From Anaerolineales bacterium (lineage in GTDB: Bacteria; Chloroflexota; Anaerolineae; Anaerolineales; UBA11579): a stretch of 64,000 bases of DNA. The translations under genes were made by a program, and so were the position numbers. Location: contig JAHCII010000008.1 of the NCBI GenBank assembly GCA_026129305.1, forward strand, positions 24,874 to 88,873. Reading direction: 5' to 3'. Under the pieces are notes generated by a model. The model worked only from the letters and a program-made list of their open reading frames with translations, made no database searches and was not told the DNA's origin. Shown here piece after piece: positions 25,108 to 33,956 of this stretch (positions are counted from its first letter, which is position 1; each line of letters starts with the position of its first letter).

Positions 25108-25230
25108 TCATTGCGAGGAGCATTCCAGCGCGCTAGCGCTGGAAGCGGACGAAGCAATCTCCAAGATAGTTTGCAATAACACTCTCAGATTGCTTCGTCG
25201 CCCCTGGGGTTGCCGGGGTCCTCGCAATGA
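25108..25230. repeat. 123-bp nested inverted-repeat element
   Basis: Perfect 12-bp ends TCATTGCGAGGA / TCCTCGCAATGA enclose inner arms GAAGCAATCT / AGATTGCTTC. A related right half recurs at 29808-29861. No coding capacity. It resembles dispersed intergenic repeats (REP/MITE-like). Confidence 0.7.
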
Positions 25231-25247
25231 CGATTTTTCCATAGAGC

Positions 25248-25253
25248 TATAAT
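25248..25253 (+). promoter_or_regulatory. -10 element, leaderless start
   Basis: TATAAT ends 6 bases before the ATG at 25260; no Shine-Dalgarno is possible. Confidence 0.55.
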
Positions 25254-25259
25254 TCTTGC

Positions 25260-25592
25260 ATGCAAACCCCTGCCGGCAGAGAGTGCCGCCACTTCTTTGG
25301 GGACTATTTTCGTGGTCGCCACGTGGAGCGCTGCCGCCTGCTGGAGGCCTCTGGGTTGGATTGGGAGCCGCGGCTGTGCGAAACCTGCCCAGTGCCCGAC
25401 ATTTTGCAAGCCAATGCCTGCGAACACCAGCAGCTCTCCCCTAAAGTGAACAAACCGCTGTTCTTCCTGCGCCCCGAGGTGCAGGTCAGCGCGTATTGCA
25501 GCAAATGCGAGTGCGATGTGGCGGAGCCAGCGATCGGCTGCGGTCAGTGCGTCTCGCTGCCGATCGAGTGGGTGCTGGGGCCAGGGGACTAA
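25260..25592 (+). CDS. Cys-rich conserved hypothetical protein
   Basis: 110 aa with 11 Cys: one near the N terminus (RECRHFFGDYFRGR), ERCRLL, LCETCPVPDIL, ANACEH, and a C-terminal cluster YCSKCECDVAEPAIGCGQC. The pairs suggest one or two zinc sites or an Fe-S cluster; which is not determinable. No signal peptide, so cytoplasmic. Monocistronic, next to a dispersed repeat. I do not know its function. Confidence 0.6.
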   Translation: MQTPAGRECRHFFGDYFRGRHVERCRLLEASGLDWEPRLCETCPVPDILQANACEHQQLSPKVNKPLFFLRPEVQVSAYCSKCECDVAEPAIGCGQCVSLPIEWVLGPGD

Positions 25593-25754
25593 TCTCAACA
25601 TGGGCCTCAAATCAGGAACCGCAACAGCACGCTGGAGGCTCGATTTTTCAGAACGCGCGAATGCCTATGGCTAACGGCTTAGCGCTTTGAGCTATTCCGC
25701 ATCGTATCCACCCTGCCCGTGTTATAACCCTGAGAAGCGAGATCTATACACACA
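25593..25754. other. Intergenic region before fabF
   Basis: No gene seen. TATAAC at 25720-25725 is a possible -10 for fabF; no strong ribosome-binding site precedes the fabF ATG. Confidence 0.4.
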
Positions 25755-27005
25755 ATGAAAAAACGAGTCGTCATCACCGGCCTGGGCTGTGTCAGCCCTC
25801 TGGGCCATACTGTTGAAAGCACTTGGGCCGCGATCTTGGCTGGTACGCCCGGCGGAGGCCCAATCACACTGATCGATCCGACCCTGCACAAAAGCCGCGT
25901 GGCGGCTGAGGTCAAAGATTTTGATGCGGCGGCACTGTTCGGGCACCGCGAGGCGCGCCGCATGGACCGCTTTGCCCAGCTGGCGATGGCCGCGGCTCAG
26001 GAAGCCATGCAAGACAGCGGCCTGCAAGTCACCGACAGCAACCGCCTGCGAGTGGGCTGCCTGGTGGGTAGCGGCATTGGCGGCTCCACCAGCCTGATCG
26101 AACAAGTCAAGGTCTTTATGAAAAGCGGCCCCGACCGGGTCAGTCCCTTCCTGGTGCCGATGATGATCCCCGACTCAGCGGGCGGCTTGATCGCCATCGA
26201 ACTGCAGATCCAAGGCCCCAACTGGGCCATTTCCACCGCCTGTGCCACGGGCGGCAACGCCCTGGGCGAGGCGGCCGAAGTCATTCGCCGCGGCCAAGCC
26301 GATGCAATGCTGGCCGGCGGCTCCGAAGCTTCGGTGAATGACCTGGCCATGGCCGGGCTGGGCAACATGACCGCTCTGACCGGCAACAACGACAACCCCC
26401 AAGGTGCCTCCCGGCCCTTTGACGCCAACCGCGACGGTTTCCTGATGGGCGAAGGCGCGGCGGTGCTGATGCTGGAATCGCTGGAGCACGCCCAGGCGCG
26501 CGGCGCCAAGATCTACGGCGAAATTCTGGGTTATGGCAGCACCAACGACGCCTTCCATATCTCGGCTCCCGCCGAGAACGGCCGCGGCGCAGTGGATTGC
26601 ATGCGCATGGCGCTGGACGACGCCGGCCTTAAGCCGGAACAGATCGACTACATCAACGCCCACGGCACCAGCACGCCGCTCAACGACAAAAGCGAGACAG
26701 CCGCCATCAAGACTACTTTCGGCGAGCACGCCTACAAGATCCCGGTTTCCTCGACCAAGTCGATGACTGGGCACATGATCGGCGCCGCTGGAGCGATCGA
26801 AGCGATGTTCTGCCTGCTGGCCATCCGCGATGGCATGCTGCCGCCGACGATCAACTACGAGACCCCCGACCCGCTGTGCGACCTGGACGTGGTACCCAAC
26901 CAGGCCCGCGCAGCCGAAATTGACATATGCATGTCCAACTCCTTCGGCTTTGGGGGGCACAACGCCACTGTGATTGTGGGCCGCTATCAGGCACAGGCGG
27001 ACTAA
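25755..27005 (+). CDS. fabF: 3-oxoacyl-ACP synthase II (KAS II)
   Basis: 416 aa. Condensing enzyme that elongates acyl-ACP with malonyl-ACP in fatty-acid synthesis. The thiolase-fold triad is complete: Cys163 (STACATGG), His303 (NAHGTSTPLND) and His340 (KSMTGHMIGAAG). The C-terminal FGFGGHN glycine loop is normal. It is followed directly by fabH (TAA then ATG with no gap), so initiation and elongation synthases are co-expressed. No acpP or fabD is present in the window. Confidence 0.95.
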   Translation: MKKRVVITGLGCVSPLGHTVESTWAAILAGTPGGGPITLIDPTLHKSRVAAEVKDFDAAALFGHREARRMDRFAQLAMAAAQEAMQDSGLQVTDSNRLRVGCLVGSGIGGSTSLIEQVKVFMKSGPDRVSPFLVPMMIPDSAGGLIAIELQIQGPNWAISTACATGGNALGEAAEVIRRGQADAMLAGGSEASVNDLAMAGLGNMTALTGNNDNPQGASRPFDANRDGFLMGEGAAVLMLESLEHAQARGAKIYGEILGYGSTNDAFHISAPAENGRGAVDCMRMALDDAGLKPEQIDYINAHGTSTPLNDKSETAAIKTTFGEHAYKIPVSSTKSMTGHMIGAAGAIEAMFCLLAIRDGMLPPTINYETPDPLCDLDVVPNQARAAEIDICMSNSFGFGGHNATVIVGRYQAQAD

Positions 27006-28121
27006 ATGACTTACGCACACATCACAGGCTGGGGCATGCATGTCCCCAAGAAAATTCTGACCAACCATGACCTGGCCGAAATGGTGGATACTAACGATGA
27101 GTGGATCCGCGAACGCACCGGCATTGAACAGCGCCACATCGCCAGCAAGAGCGATACCACAGCCTCGTTGGCGGTGGAAGCGGCCACGCATGCGCTGCGC
27201 ATGGCCAAGCTGCCCCCCACCGAACTGGACCTGATCGTCGTGGCGACCTCGTCACCGGAATTTGTTTTCCCCTCCACGGCCAGCGTAGTGCAAGACCGGC
27301 TGGGAGCGGAAAAGGCCGGCGCTTTTGACCTCTCGGCGGCCTGCACCGGGTTTATCTATGCGCTCAACATGGCCACCCAGGCCATCCGCAGCGGGCAGAT
27401 CAAGAGCGCGCTGGTGATCGGCTCGGAGACCTTGTCGCGCATTGTCGATTGGACCGACCGCAGCACCTGCATTCTGTTCGGCGACGGGGCCGGCGCCTTT
27501 GTGCTGCAGGCCGCCGAGGAACCGGGCGGCGTGCTTTCGGCGGTGATGCGTTCGGACGGTTCCGGTGGCAGCCTGCTGTCGATCCCCGGCGGCGGCAGCG
27601 TGAACCCGGCCAGCACACAGACCGTGCTGGATGGCCTGCACTTCATCCACATGAACGGCAATGAAGTCTTCCGCTTTGCGACCCGCGTAATGGCTGCCGC
27701 TTCACGCGAGGCGATGGACAAAGCCGGCCTGGAGATGGACGATGTGGCCCTGATCGTGCCGCACCAGGCCAACTTCCGCATCATTCAAGCCGCGGCACGC
27801 GGCCTGAAGCTGCCCATGGAACGCTTTGCGGTGAACGTGCAGAAGTACGGCAACACCTCCACGGCCTCGATCCCGATTGCAGTGTGTGAAGCCGTGGAGC
27901 AAGGCATGCTGAACAGCGGCGACAATACCGTGATGGTGGGTTTTGGCGCCGGGCTGACCTGGGGCTCGCTGGCCATCCGCTGGACCGGGCCATTCGAAGA
28001 AGCCAAGCCGATCCAAGTGCGCGGCTACCGCCGCCGGGCTCGCTTGCGCTCGTTCTTGCGGCGCATCTGGCGCTTCATCGAAGGCTTGTTCTGGGGCCGG
28101 GGCAAAGACTCCTCGGCGTAA
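27006..28121 (+). CDS. fabH: 3-oxoacyl-ACP synthase III (KAS III)
   Basis: 371 aa. It starts fatty-acid synthesis by condensing acyl-CoA with malonyl-ACP. Catalytic Cys113 (SAACTGF), His253 (VPHQANFRI) and Asn283 (KYGNTST) are all present. Usual length is about 320-330; here about 40 extra C-terminal residues (starting QVRGYRRRARLRSF) are Arg-rich and amphipathic with Trp/Phe, suggesting peripheral membrane attachment or a protein contact. Second gene of fabFH; a strong terminator follows. Confidence 0.94.
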   Translation: MTYAHITGWGMHVPKKILTNHDLAEMVDTNDEWIRERTGIEQRHIASKSDTTASLAVEAATHALRMAKLPPTELDLIVVATSSPEFVFPSTASVVQDRLGAEKAGAFDLSAACTGFIYALNMATQAIRSGQIKSALVIGSETLSRIVDWTDRSTCILFGDGAGAFVLQAAEEPGGVLSAVMRSDGSGGSLLSIPGGGSVNPASTQTVLDGLHFIHMNGNEVFRFATRVMAAASREAMDKAGLEMDDVALIVPHQANFRIIQAAARGLKLPMERFAVNVQKYGNTSTASIPIAVCEAVEQGMLNSGDNTVMVGFGAGLTWGSLAIRWTGPFEEAKPIQVRGYRRRARLRSFLRRIWRFIEGLFWGRGKDSSA

Positions 28122-28134
28122 GATGCACAACCCA

Positions 28135-28166
28135 AGCGGCGCACCAGTTGGTGCGCCGCTTTTTTT
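28135..28166 (+). terminator. Rho-independent terminator of fabFH
   Basis: AGCGGCGCACCA / TGGTGCGCCGCT, 12-bp stem, loop GT, followed by six T. Confidence 0.92.
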
Positions 28167-28254
28167 GTGCAAGTTATACAAACCTAGCAAAGGTCGTAAA
28201 GTTGGCTGGTCAGGGTATGCAGCGGCCGTTAGGATGTGCCGCCGAGGCTATGCA

Positions 28255-29268
28255 ATGACGCAAAAAGGTATTCTGTTGATCAACCTAGGATCGCCGGACA
28301 GTCCGACACCCGAGGATGTGCGCCCCTATTTGGAAGAATTTCTGATGGACGAACGCGTGCTGGATTACCCATACCCGATCCGGCGCATGGCCGTCAGCCT
28401 GTTCATTCTGCCCAAGCGCCCCTACAGTTCGGCAGAAGCGTATCAATCCATTTGGTGGCCTGAAGGTTCGCCGTTGGTGGTGATCAGCCAGCGACTGCGC
28501 GAGCAGGTGCAGGCGCGCACTCAGCTGCCCGTGGCGCTGGGGATGCGCTACGGCAACCCATCCATTCGCAGCGCGTTGCGCGAGCTGCTGGATGCAGGAG
28601 CCGAGTAGATCTACGCCATCCCACTGTATCCGCAGTTCGCCATGCCAACGGTGGAGACTTGCACCGTGGAAACTGCCCAGCGCCTGGCGGAACTGGACCC
28701 ACAGGTGACGTTGGAGACCCACCCACCCTTCTATAACGACCCGCTCTACATCGGCGCACTGGTGGAAAGCGCCAGACCCCATGTGGATGGCCATGACCAT
28801 CTGCTGTTTAGTTACCACGGGGTGCCGGAACGCCACCTGCGCAAAAGTGACCCAACGGGCAGCCACTGCCTGAGCAGCCCGGACTGCTGTAGCCAGCCTT
28901 CGCCGGCCCATGCCACCTGCTATCGGCACCAGTCGCTGGCGACCACCAAAGAGGTCGCCGGCGCCCTGGGGCTGGAGGTGGAGGACTATTCGGTGGGGTT
29001 TCAGTCCCGGCTGGGGCCGGACACCTGGATGCGGCCGTTCACTGTAGAGCAGCTCACCCGGCTGGCGCACAGCGGCGTGAAGCGCCTGGCAGTGATCTGC
29101 CCGGCGTTCGTGGCCGACTGTGTCGAAACGCTGGAGGAGATCGGCTTACGCGGGCGGGAGACCTTCATGGCCGCCGGCGGCGAGGAGCTGACCCTGGTGC
29201 CTTGTCTGAATACGAACGAGGACTGGGTGGAGACGGTCGCGGGTTGGGTGGAAAAGCAAACTCTATAA
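28255..29268 (+). pseudogene. hemH: Ferrochelatase gene interrupted by an in-frame TAG at codon 118
   Basis: Ferrochelatase inserts Fe2+ into protoporphyrin IX (or coproporphyrin III). The reading runs from MTQKGILLINLGSP through RSALRELLDAGAE to TAG at 28606-28608, then continues in the same frame as IYAIPLYPQFAMPT to the natural end, 338 codons in all. The C-terminal part has FSYHGVPERHLRKSDP with the catalytic His188, a Cys cluster (HCLSSPDCC), and Glu291 in DCVETLEEI. Everything but that one codon looks functional; family members usually have Lys/Arg there, one base from TAG. Options: recent nonsense mutation, sequencing error, or readthrough. No SD is obvious. Confidence 0.85.
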
Positions 29269-29410
29269 GTCGTTCAGCCCTCACTATTCTGTTCATCGAA
29301 CTGTTCATACTCTCCACCCTATAGTGGTTTATTCGTCAAAGAGTAATTAAGGGGGGTGGCTACTGAGCAATACTGTTTCGTGGGTGGATATCTAATACTG
29401 GAGGCAAAAA

Positions 29411-29659
29411 ATGCAGATGTTACTAGGCTGGGTCTTGATTGTGCTTGGCATTTTGCTCATTCTTTTGGGCATCATCGCCGCGGCAAAAAGCGTTTTCTCA
29501 AAAGCGACAATGAAGACAACCAAGTGGTGGGAAGATCTGATTATAGTGCTTAAAGAGATCGTGACTACTGCTGGTGGTGTGTTCTTGTTGTTTGGGCTTA
29601 TCCTGCTTGCAGTCGGCTTGGATCTTGTCGAACTGATCAGCTGGATTCCCCGTACTTAG
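29411..29659 (+). CDS. Small two-helix membrane protein
   Basis: 82 aa with hydrophobic segments at about 4-25 and 52-76, separated by a charged loop (KSVFSKATMKTTKWWEDLI). GGAGGCAAAAA precedes the ATG, a good ribosome-binding site. No family recognised. It is AT-richer than its neighbours, is monocistronic, and has its own terminator. Confidence 0.6.
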   Translation: MQMLLGWVLIVLGILLILLGIIAAAKSVFSKATMKTTKWWEDLIIVLKEIVTTAGGVFLLFGLILLAVGLDLVELISWIPRT

Positions 29660-29674
29660 TCTTCCTTAAAGAAG

Positions 29675-29705
29675 GAGGGAGGCAATGCCTCCCTCTTTCT
29701 TTTTA
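29675..29705 (+). terminator. Rho-independent terminator
   Basis: GAGGGAGGCA / TGCCTCCCTC with a 1-nt centre, then TTTCTTTTT. Confidence 0.85.
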
Positions 29706-29719
29706 AATTTCAGTTTGTA

Positions 29720-29739
29720 GGGCGAGGCATGCCTCGCCC
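29720..29739. repeat. Perfect 20-bp palindrome
   Basis: GGGCGAGGCATGCCTCGCCC, intergenic. Similar GC palindromes occur at 30012-30037 and 35733-35750. Confidence 0.7.
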
Positions 29740-29807
29740 CATTGGTTGTGATTGAGGGGAATATTTGCGCAGCAAGTGACACGAAGCAACCTGAAAGTCA
29801 GCGTACC

Positions 29808-29861
29808 GAGATTGCTTCGTCCGCTGCTGTTGCTTCGCAACGGTGTGCTCCTCGCAATGAC
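29808..29861. repeat. Partial copy of the 25108 dispersed repeat
   Basis: Shares GATTGCTTCGTC and CTCCTCGCAATGAC with the right half of the 25108-25230 element. The 29660-30048 gap otherwise holds two palindromes and a TCATTCTGAGC motif at 29873 also found at 51575; no gene is seen. Confidence 0.6.
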
Positions 29862-30011
29862 CGAAATCTCATGTCATTCTGAGCGGGTTAAACCGCTTAC
29901 ACCCGATCGCCGAACCTGATCAGCGAAGAATTCATAAATCCATTTCTTCCACATGACCGCAACCTTAAGTCCAGGGGGAACGCTGCAAAGCAGCAACAAT
30001 GACGGAGGAGC

Positions 30012-30037
30012 TAGGGGCGGCTTGCAAGCCGCCCCTA
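30012..30037. repeat. Perfect 26-bp palindrome near the ileS 3' end
   Basis: Centre CTTGCAAG with TAGGGGCGG arms. It lies 11 bp past the ileS stop on the minus strand and could form a 3' mRNA hairpin. Confidence 0.65.
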
Positions 30038-30048
30038 CGCGATGCCGG

Positions 30049-33000
30049 CTATCTGCGCTCCACCCACAGCGTCAGCGTTTCACCTTCCAGCTTGTGCTCC
30101 TCGCTGTAGGCGTCGACCGCTGGGGCGCCCTCGCCCAGTTGCTCGCTGAGCGTTTCGGCCTTGATGTAGTCGGCCCAGCCGGCCAGGACGGCGGCCAGGG
30201 GGCCGGCGGTCTGGTAGCTGGTGTGGATGCGGTCTTCGATGTTGAAGCCGGCCTTCTTGCGCATGTCCTGGATGCGGCGCACGATCTCGCGGGCGGTGCC
30301 TTCGGCCTTGAGCTCCGGCGTCAGCGCGGTGTCCAAGCCGACGGTGACGCCTTTGTCAGCCGCCACCGCCAGGCCTTCGGCCGGCTGGCTGCTGACCAGG
30401 ATCTCGTCGGCGGCCAAGGCGTGCGCCTGGCCGCCCAGCTGCACTTCCACGCTATCGCCGCGGTCGAGCTGGGCTTTGACCGCCGCCGGGTCCAGCGCTT
30501 CCAGCGCCTTGCGCAGCGCGGGAAAATCAGCACCAAAACGCGGGCCAAGCTTGACGTTGTCCGGCTGCAGGCGATAGGTCACCAGATCGGCGGCGTCCTG
30601 GACGAAGAGCAGGGCTTTAACGTTGAGTTCGTCCTGGACGATCTCGGTCAGGTAGTCCGGCAGGCCGCTGGCCGCCCCGCCGGCGTGCACACGCACGGCG
30701 GCCAGCGGCTGGCGGACTTTCAGGTTGGCATTGCCGCGGGCGCTAAGGCCCAGGCTGGCCACCTGGCGGGCCAGGCCCATCTGGGCCACCAGAGCGTCAT
30801 CGGCTGCCGCCGGGTCGGCCTGGGGCCACAGCGTCATGTGCACACTGGAATGCGCATCCGCATTCTGGCTGACGACCAGGTTCTGGTAGATCTCCTCGGT
30901 GACGAAAGGCGTCAGCGGGGCGATCAGGCGCACCAGCTTGACCAACACGTGATACAGCGTGGCGTAGGCCTGGCCCTTGTCAGCGTCCTGCTCACTGCGC
31001 CAGAAGCGGCGGCGACTGCGGCGCACATACCAGTTGGTCAGGTCATCGATCAAGGCTTCGACGGCCAGCGTGCTGGCGAAAGCGTCCCAGTTGTCCAGGG
31101 AATGGCTAACCTGAGTGACGGTCTGGTTGAGGCGGGCCAGGATCCAGCGGTCGAGCGGATTGTCGGACTGGGGCGTGGTGCCCTCTGGATGGTTCGGATC
31201 GAAGGCCGCTACGTCCGGCGTCCAGCCGTCCAGGCGGGCGTAAGTGGCGAAGAAGCTATAGACGTTCCACAGCGGAATGAGGAAGCGGCGGCGCACATCG
31301 TCGGCCTTGTTGTAGCCGAAGAGCAAATTGTTCTCCGGCTTTTGGGCGGCGTACATCCAGCGCATGACATCCACGCCCATCTTGTCGGCGGCTTCGTTGA
31401 ATTCAATGGAGTTGCCGGCGCTTTTATGCATGGGCTTGCCCTGCTCATCCAGCAGAGTGGAATAGCTGAACAGGTTGAGGAAAGGCGCCGTCTCGGCCAG
31501 CACGGTGCCCATGGCCAACAGGCTGTAGAACCAGTTGCGGAACTGGCCCGGGAAGCTTTCGCTGATCCAATCGGCTGGGAACCACTTGTTCCAATACTCC
31601 GGGTCTTGGCGGTAGCGCAGGGTGCTGAAAGGCACCACGCCGGCGTCCAGCCAGGGGTTGCCCACATCCGGGATGCGGCTCATCTGGCCGCCGCAGTGCT
31701 CGCAGGCCAGCTTAACCGCGTCGATGTATGGACGGTGCGGAGTATGACCGGCGAATTCATCCCAGCCCGCCACGGCGCGCTGGTGCAGCTCGGTGTTGCT
31801 GCCCAGCACGGTGTGCTGGCTGCAATCGTCGCAGACCCAGATGGGCAGCGCCAGACCCCAATAACGCTTCTTGCTGATCATCCAGTCGTGCATGTTGCGC
31901 AGCCAATCCATCTCACGGGCATGGCCGAACTCCGGCACCCAACGGATCTGATCGACGACGTCCATGATCTGGTAACGCAGGCTGGCGTCCTTCTCGGCTT
32001 GGGTCAATTCCTCGCGGGGCTTATCGTAGGTTTGGCCCATGCTGATGAACCACTCGTCCACCACGCGCCAGACCAACTCGGTCTTGCAGCGCCAGCAGGT
32101 CGGGTAACGGTGGGTATAGTCGCTGCTGTGATAGAGGATGCCCTTCTGCTCCAGCGCGTTCAGGATGGGCTGGCGGGCTTGGTTGACGTCTTTGCCCTGC
32201 AGCCAATCGGCCGTGCCGGGCAAGAAGCGGCCCTCATCGTCGATGCAGACCACGACGGGCAGCCCCTGCTCGCGGCCCAGGCGGTAGTCATCGGCGCCGC
32301 AGCCCGGGGCGATGTGCACGATGCCGGTGCCCTCTTCTTCCCCCACCCCATCCCAGAGGATCACGCGGTGGGCCTGGGCCGCGTTTTGGGTGATGCCGGC
32401 TTTGATCTCAGCCACTTCGGTGAAACCGCCCTCGGCCTGGGTCGGGGCGAGCTCGTCGAAGGGACCGTCGTAGGCCCAGCCTTCCATCTCGCGGCCCTGC
32501 AGCTCGGCCAGCAGTTCGTACTCACCCTGCAGCATACCGAGGGTGCCCTTGGAGAGGTAATATACCTGCTCGCCCTGGCGCACTTTGGCATAGGTCAAAT
32601 CGGGGCCGACAGCGGCGGCCACGTTGCTGGGCAGCGTCCAGGGTGTCGTGGTCCAGATCAGCAGGCTCTCGTTCTGACGGCCGCGCAGCGGGAAGCGCAG
32701 GGTGACCGTGCGGTGGGTGACTTCTTTGTAGCCATCTGACTCGATCTCGTGCTGGCTGATGCCGGTGGCGCAGCGCGGGCACCAGGGCATCGAGTCGGCC
32801 CCACGGTAGAGCCAGCCCTTCTCCCAGCACTTCTTGAGGAAGGCCCAGATAATGTAATTGTTCTCGTCGCTGAAGGTGAAGTAGCTGCCGCCCAGCTCCG
32901 GCATGCCCAGGCGGCCGACGATCTGCTCGGCAGTGCCTTCGGCGATGCCGGCCGGCCCCTGATACTCGATGACCTGCCCGGGGTTGGCGGCCAACTGCTC

Positions 33001-33465
33001 GCCCAGCCAGCGCAGCTGGTCCGGCGAGTCCCACTCCATCCAGTAGCCCAGGCGAATGGACTGCTCCGTCTGCACGGCGGCGTAGCGCAGCACGCGCTCT
33101 TTGCAGCGCAGCACGAAGCTGGCCAGGCCGTAGGCCTCGATGTCGCGCTTGCTGGCGAAGTTGAGCTCTTTCTCGACCTCGACCTCGACCCACAGGCCCT
33201 GGCAGTCGAAGCCCTGCTGGTAGCGCAGTTCACGGCCCTGCATGGCGTAATAGCGGTTGTAGAGGTCTTTATAGGTGCGGCCCCAACCGTGGTGCACGCC
33301 CATCGGGTTGTTGGCGGTGATGGGGCCGTCCACAAAGCTCCACTTGGGCGCGCCCTGGCGCAGGCTGCGCAGCTTGGCCAGCGCCTGAGTCTCGTCCCAG
33401 AATTTAAGGATGGAATGCTCCATCGCGATGAAGTCGAGTTTGTTGGGTACTTCGCGAAATGCCAT
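30049..33465 (-). CDS. ileS: Isoleucyl-tRNA synthetase
   Basis: 1138 aa, longer than the usual 930-1050. It charges tRNA-Ile and edits Val. The class-I signature is altered: PMGVHHGWGR (HHGW instead of HIGH, residues 58-61), and the second signature reads GKPMHKSAGN. Both variants also occur in actinobacterial-type IleRS, so this appears to be a natural subtype. CP1 editing and Cys-containing segments (CEHCGGQM, CWRCK) lie between them, and a long C-terminal extension follows. AAGGAGC precedes the ATG. Expression is controlled by the T-box upstream. Confidence 0.95.
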   Translation of the reverse strand: MAFREVPNKLDFIAMEHSILKFWDETQALAKLRSLRQGAPKWSFVDGPITANNPMGVHHGWGRTYKDLYNRYYAMQGRELRYQQGFDCQGLWVEVEVEKELNFASKRDIEAYGLASFVLRCKERVLRYAAVQTEQSIRLGYWMEWDSPDQLRWLGEQLAANPGQVIEYQGPAGIAEGTAEQIVGRLGMPELGGSYFTFSDENNYIIWAFLKKCWEKGWLYRGADSMPWCPRCATGISQHEIESDGYKEVTHRTVTLRFPLRGRQNESLLIWTTTPWTLPSNVAAAVGPDLTYAKVRQGEQVYYLSKGTLGMLQGEYELLAELQGREMEGWAYDGPFDELAPTQAEGGFTEVAEIKAGITQNAAQAHRVILWDGVGEEEGTGIVHIAPGCGADDYRLGREQGLPVVVCIDDEGRFLPGTADWLQGKDVNQARQPILNALEQKGILYHSSDYTHRYPTCWRCKTELVWRVVDEWFISMGQTYDKPREELTQAEKDASLRYQIMDVVDQIRWVPEFGHAREMDWLRNMHDWMISKKRYWGLALPIWVCDDCSQHTVLGSNTELHQRAVAGWDEFAGHTPHRPYIDAVKLACEHCGGQMSRIPDVGNPWLDAGVVPFSTLRYRQDPEYWNKWFPADWISESFPGQFRNWFYSLLAMGTVLAETAPFLNLFSYSTLLDEQGKPMHKSAGNSIEFNEAADKMGVDVMRWMYAAQKPENNLLFGYNKADDVRRRFLIPLWNVYSFFATYARLDGWTPDVAAFDPNHPEGTTPQSDNPLDRWILARLNQTVTQVSHSLDNWDAFASTLAVEALIDDLTNWYVRRSRRRFWRSEQDADKGQAYATLYHVLVKLVRLIAPLTPFVTEEIYQNLVVSQNADAHSSVHMTLWPQADPAAADDALVAQMGLARQVASLGLSARGNANLKVRQPLAAVRVHAGGAASGLPDYLTEIVQDELNVKALLFVQDAADLVTYRLQPDNVKLGPRFGADFPALRKALEALDPAAVKAQLDRGDSVEVQLGGQAHALAADEILVSSQPAEGLAVAADKGVTVGLDTALTPELKAEGTAREIVRRIQDMRKKAGFNIEDRIHTSYQTAGPLAAVLAGWADYIKAETLSEQLGEGAPAVDAYSEEHKLEGETLTLWVERR

Positions 33466-33483
33466 CGTATGTTGCTCCTTGTT

Positions 33484-33558
33484 TGGCTCTAAGCCATAAG
33501 CCGTACGCTATAAATGCAGCTGTTAGCCACTAGCTATTTGCTAAAAGCTAAGCGCTAA
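33484..33558. repeat. GCT/AGC-rich low-complexity repeats flanking the T-box
   Basis: Reiterated, partly self-complementary GCTA/TAGC units (TAAGCC, AGCTGTTAGC, TAGCTA, AGCTAAGCGCTA) between the T-box terminator and ileS. Matching units recur at 33870-33915 on the far side of the T-box (AAGCTGTAAGCTATTAGC). Confidence 0.5.
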
Positions 33559-33559
33559 A

Positions 33560-33865
33560 GCAAAACTCTCGTCCTGCACACTGAGTTCAGTGTGCAGGAC
33601 GAGAGTTTTTGCTCCCGCGGTACCACCTGCATTCTACGCCTGGCGTAGCACTCTGTCGAAGACTACGATCAGCTTGCTGAGCGTACATCTCCGCGCCCAT
33701 GTAACGGTGGGTGGGGCCGTATCGCTTACTAGGCCAGTGGCCGTTCAGGTCTAGGCTCGGAAAGGATCTTCGGCCCGCTGGACTGCCCCGGCTCTCACTC
33801 TCCCAGGGTCGCTTGCCAATCGTGACGGGCGTACTCGTTTTCGTCTCAGCCTGTGGGCGCATTAT
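33560..33865 (-). promoter_or_regulatory. T-box riboswitch controlling ileS
   Basis: The minus strand has the conserved T-box TGGTACCGCGG (33615-33625), followed by a long terminator hairpin (arms around AACTCTCGTCCTGCACACTGA, 33561-33611) that competes with the antiterminator. Upstream, Stem I shows the AGTA bulge motif (33832-33835) and GAAGATC with specifier codon ATC (Ile) at 33765-33767, matching the downstream gene. Uncharged tRNA-Ile would stabilise the antiterminator and allow ileS transcription. Confidence 0.93.
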
Positions 33866-33956
33866 GCCACAAAAAAGCTGTAAGCTATTAGCGATTGGCT
33901 CTTAGCTGTAAGCCGCCAGCCATCGGGCGGATTTATATTATCCTTCGATAACAGAT

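Noticed and set aside
25745..25750. TATACA as a leaderless -10 for fabF
   Set aside because: It ends only 4 bases before the ATG, outside the 6-7 base gap seen in the other genes.
29953..32739. A 928-codon open frame on the plus strand opposite ileS
   Set aside because: Shadow of the GC-rich ileS coding sequence; low-complexity His/Gln/Gly composition and no motif.
33587..33862. Small minus-strand open frame in the ileS leader
   Set aside because: It coincides with the T-box riboswitch; conserved RNA motifs explain the sequence.
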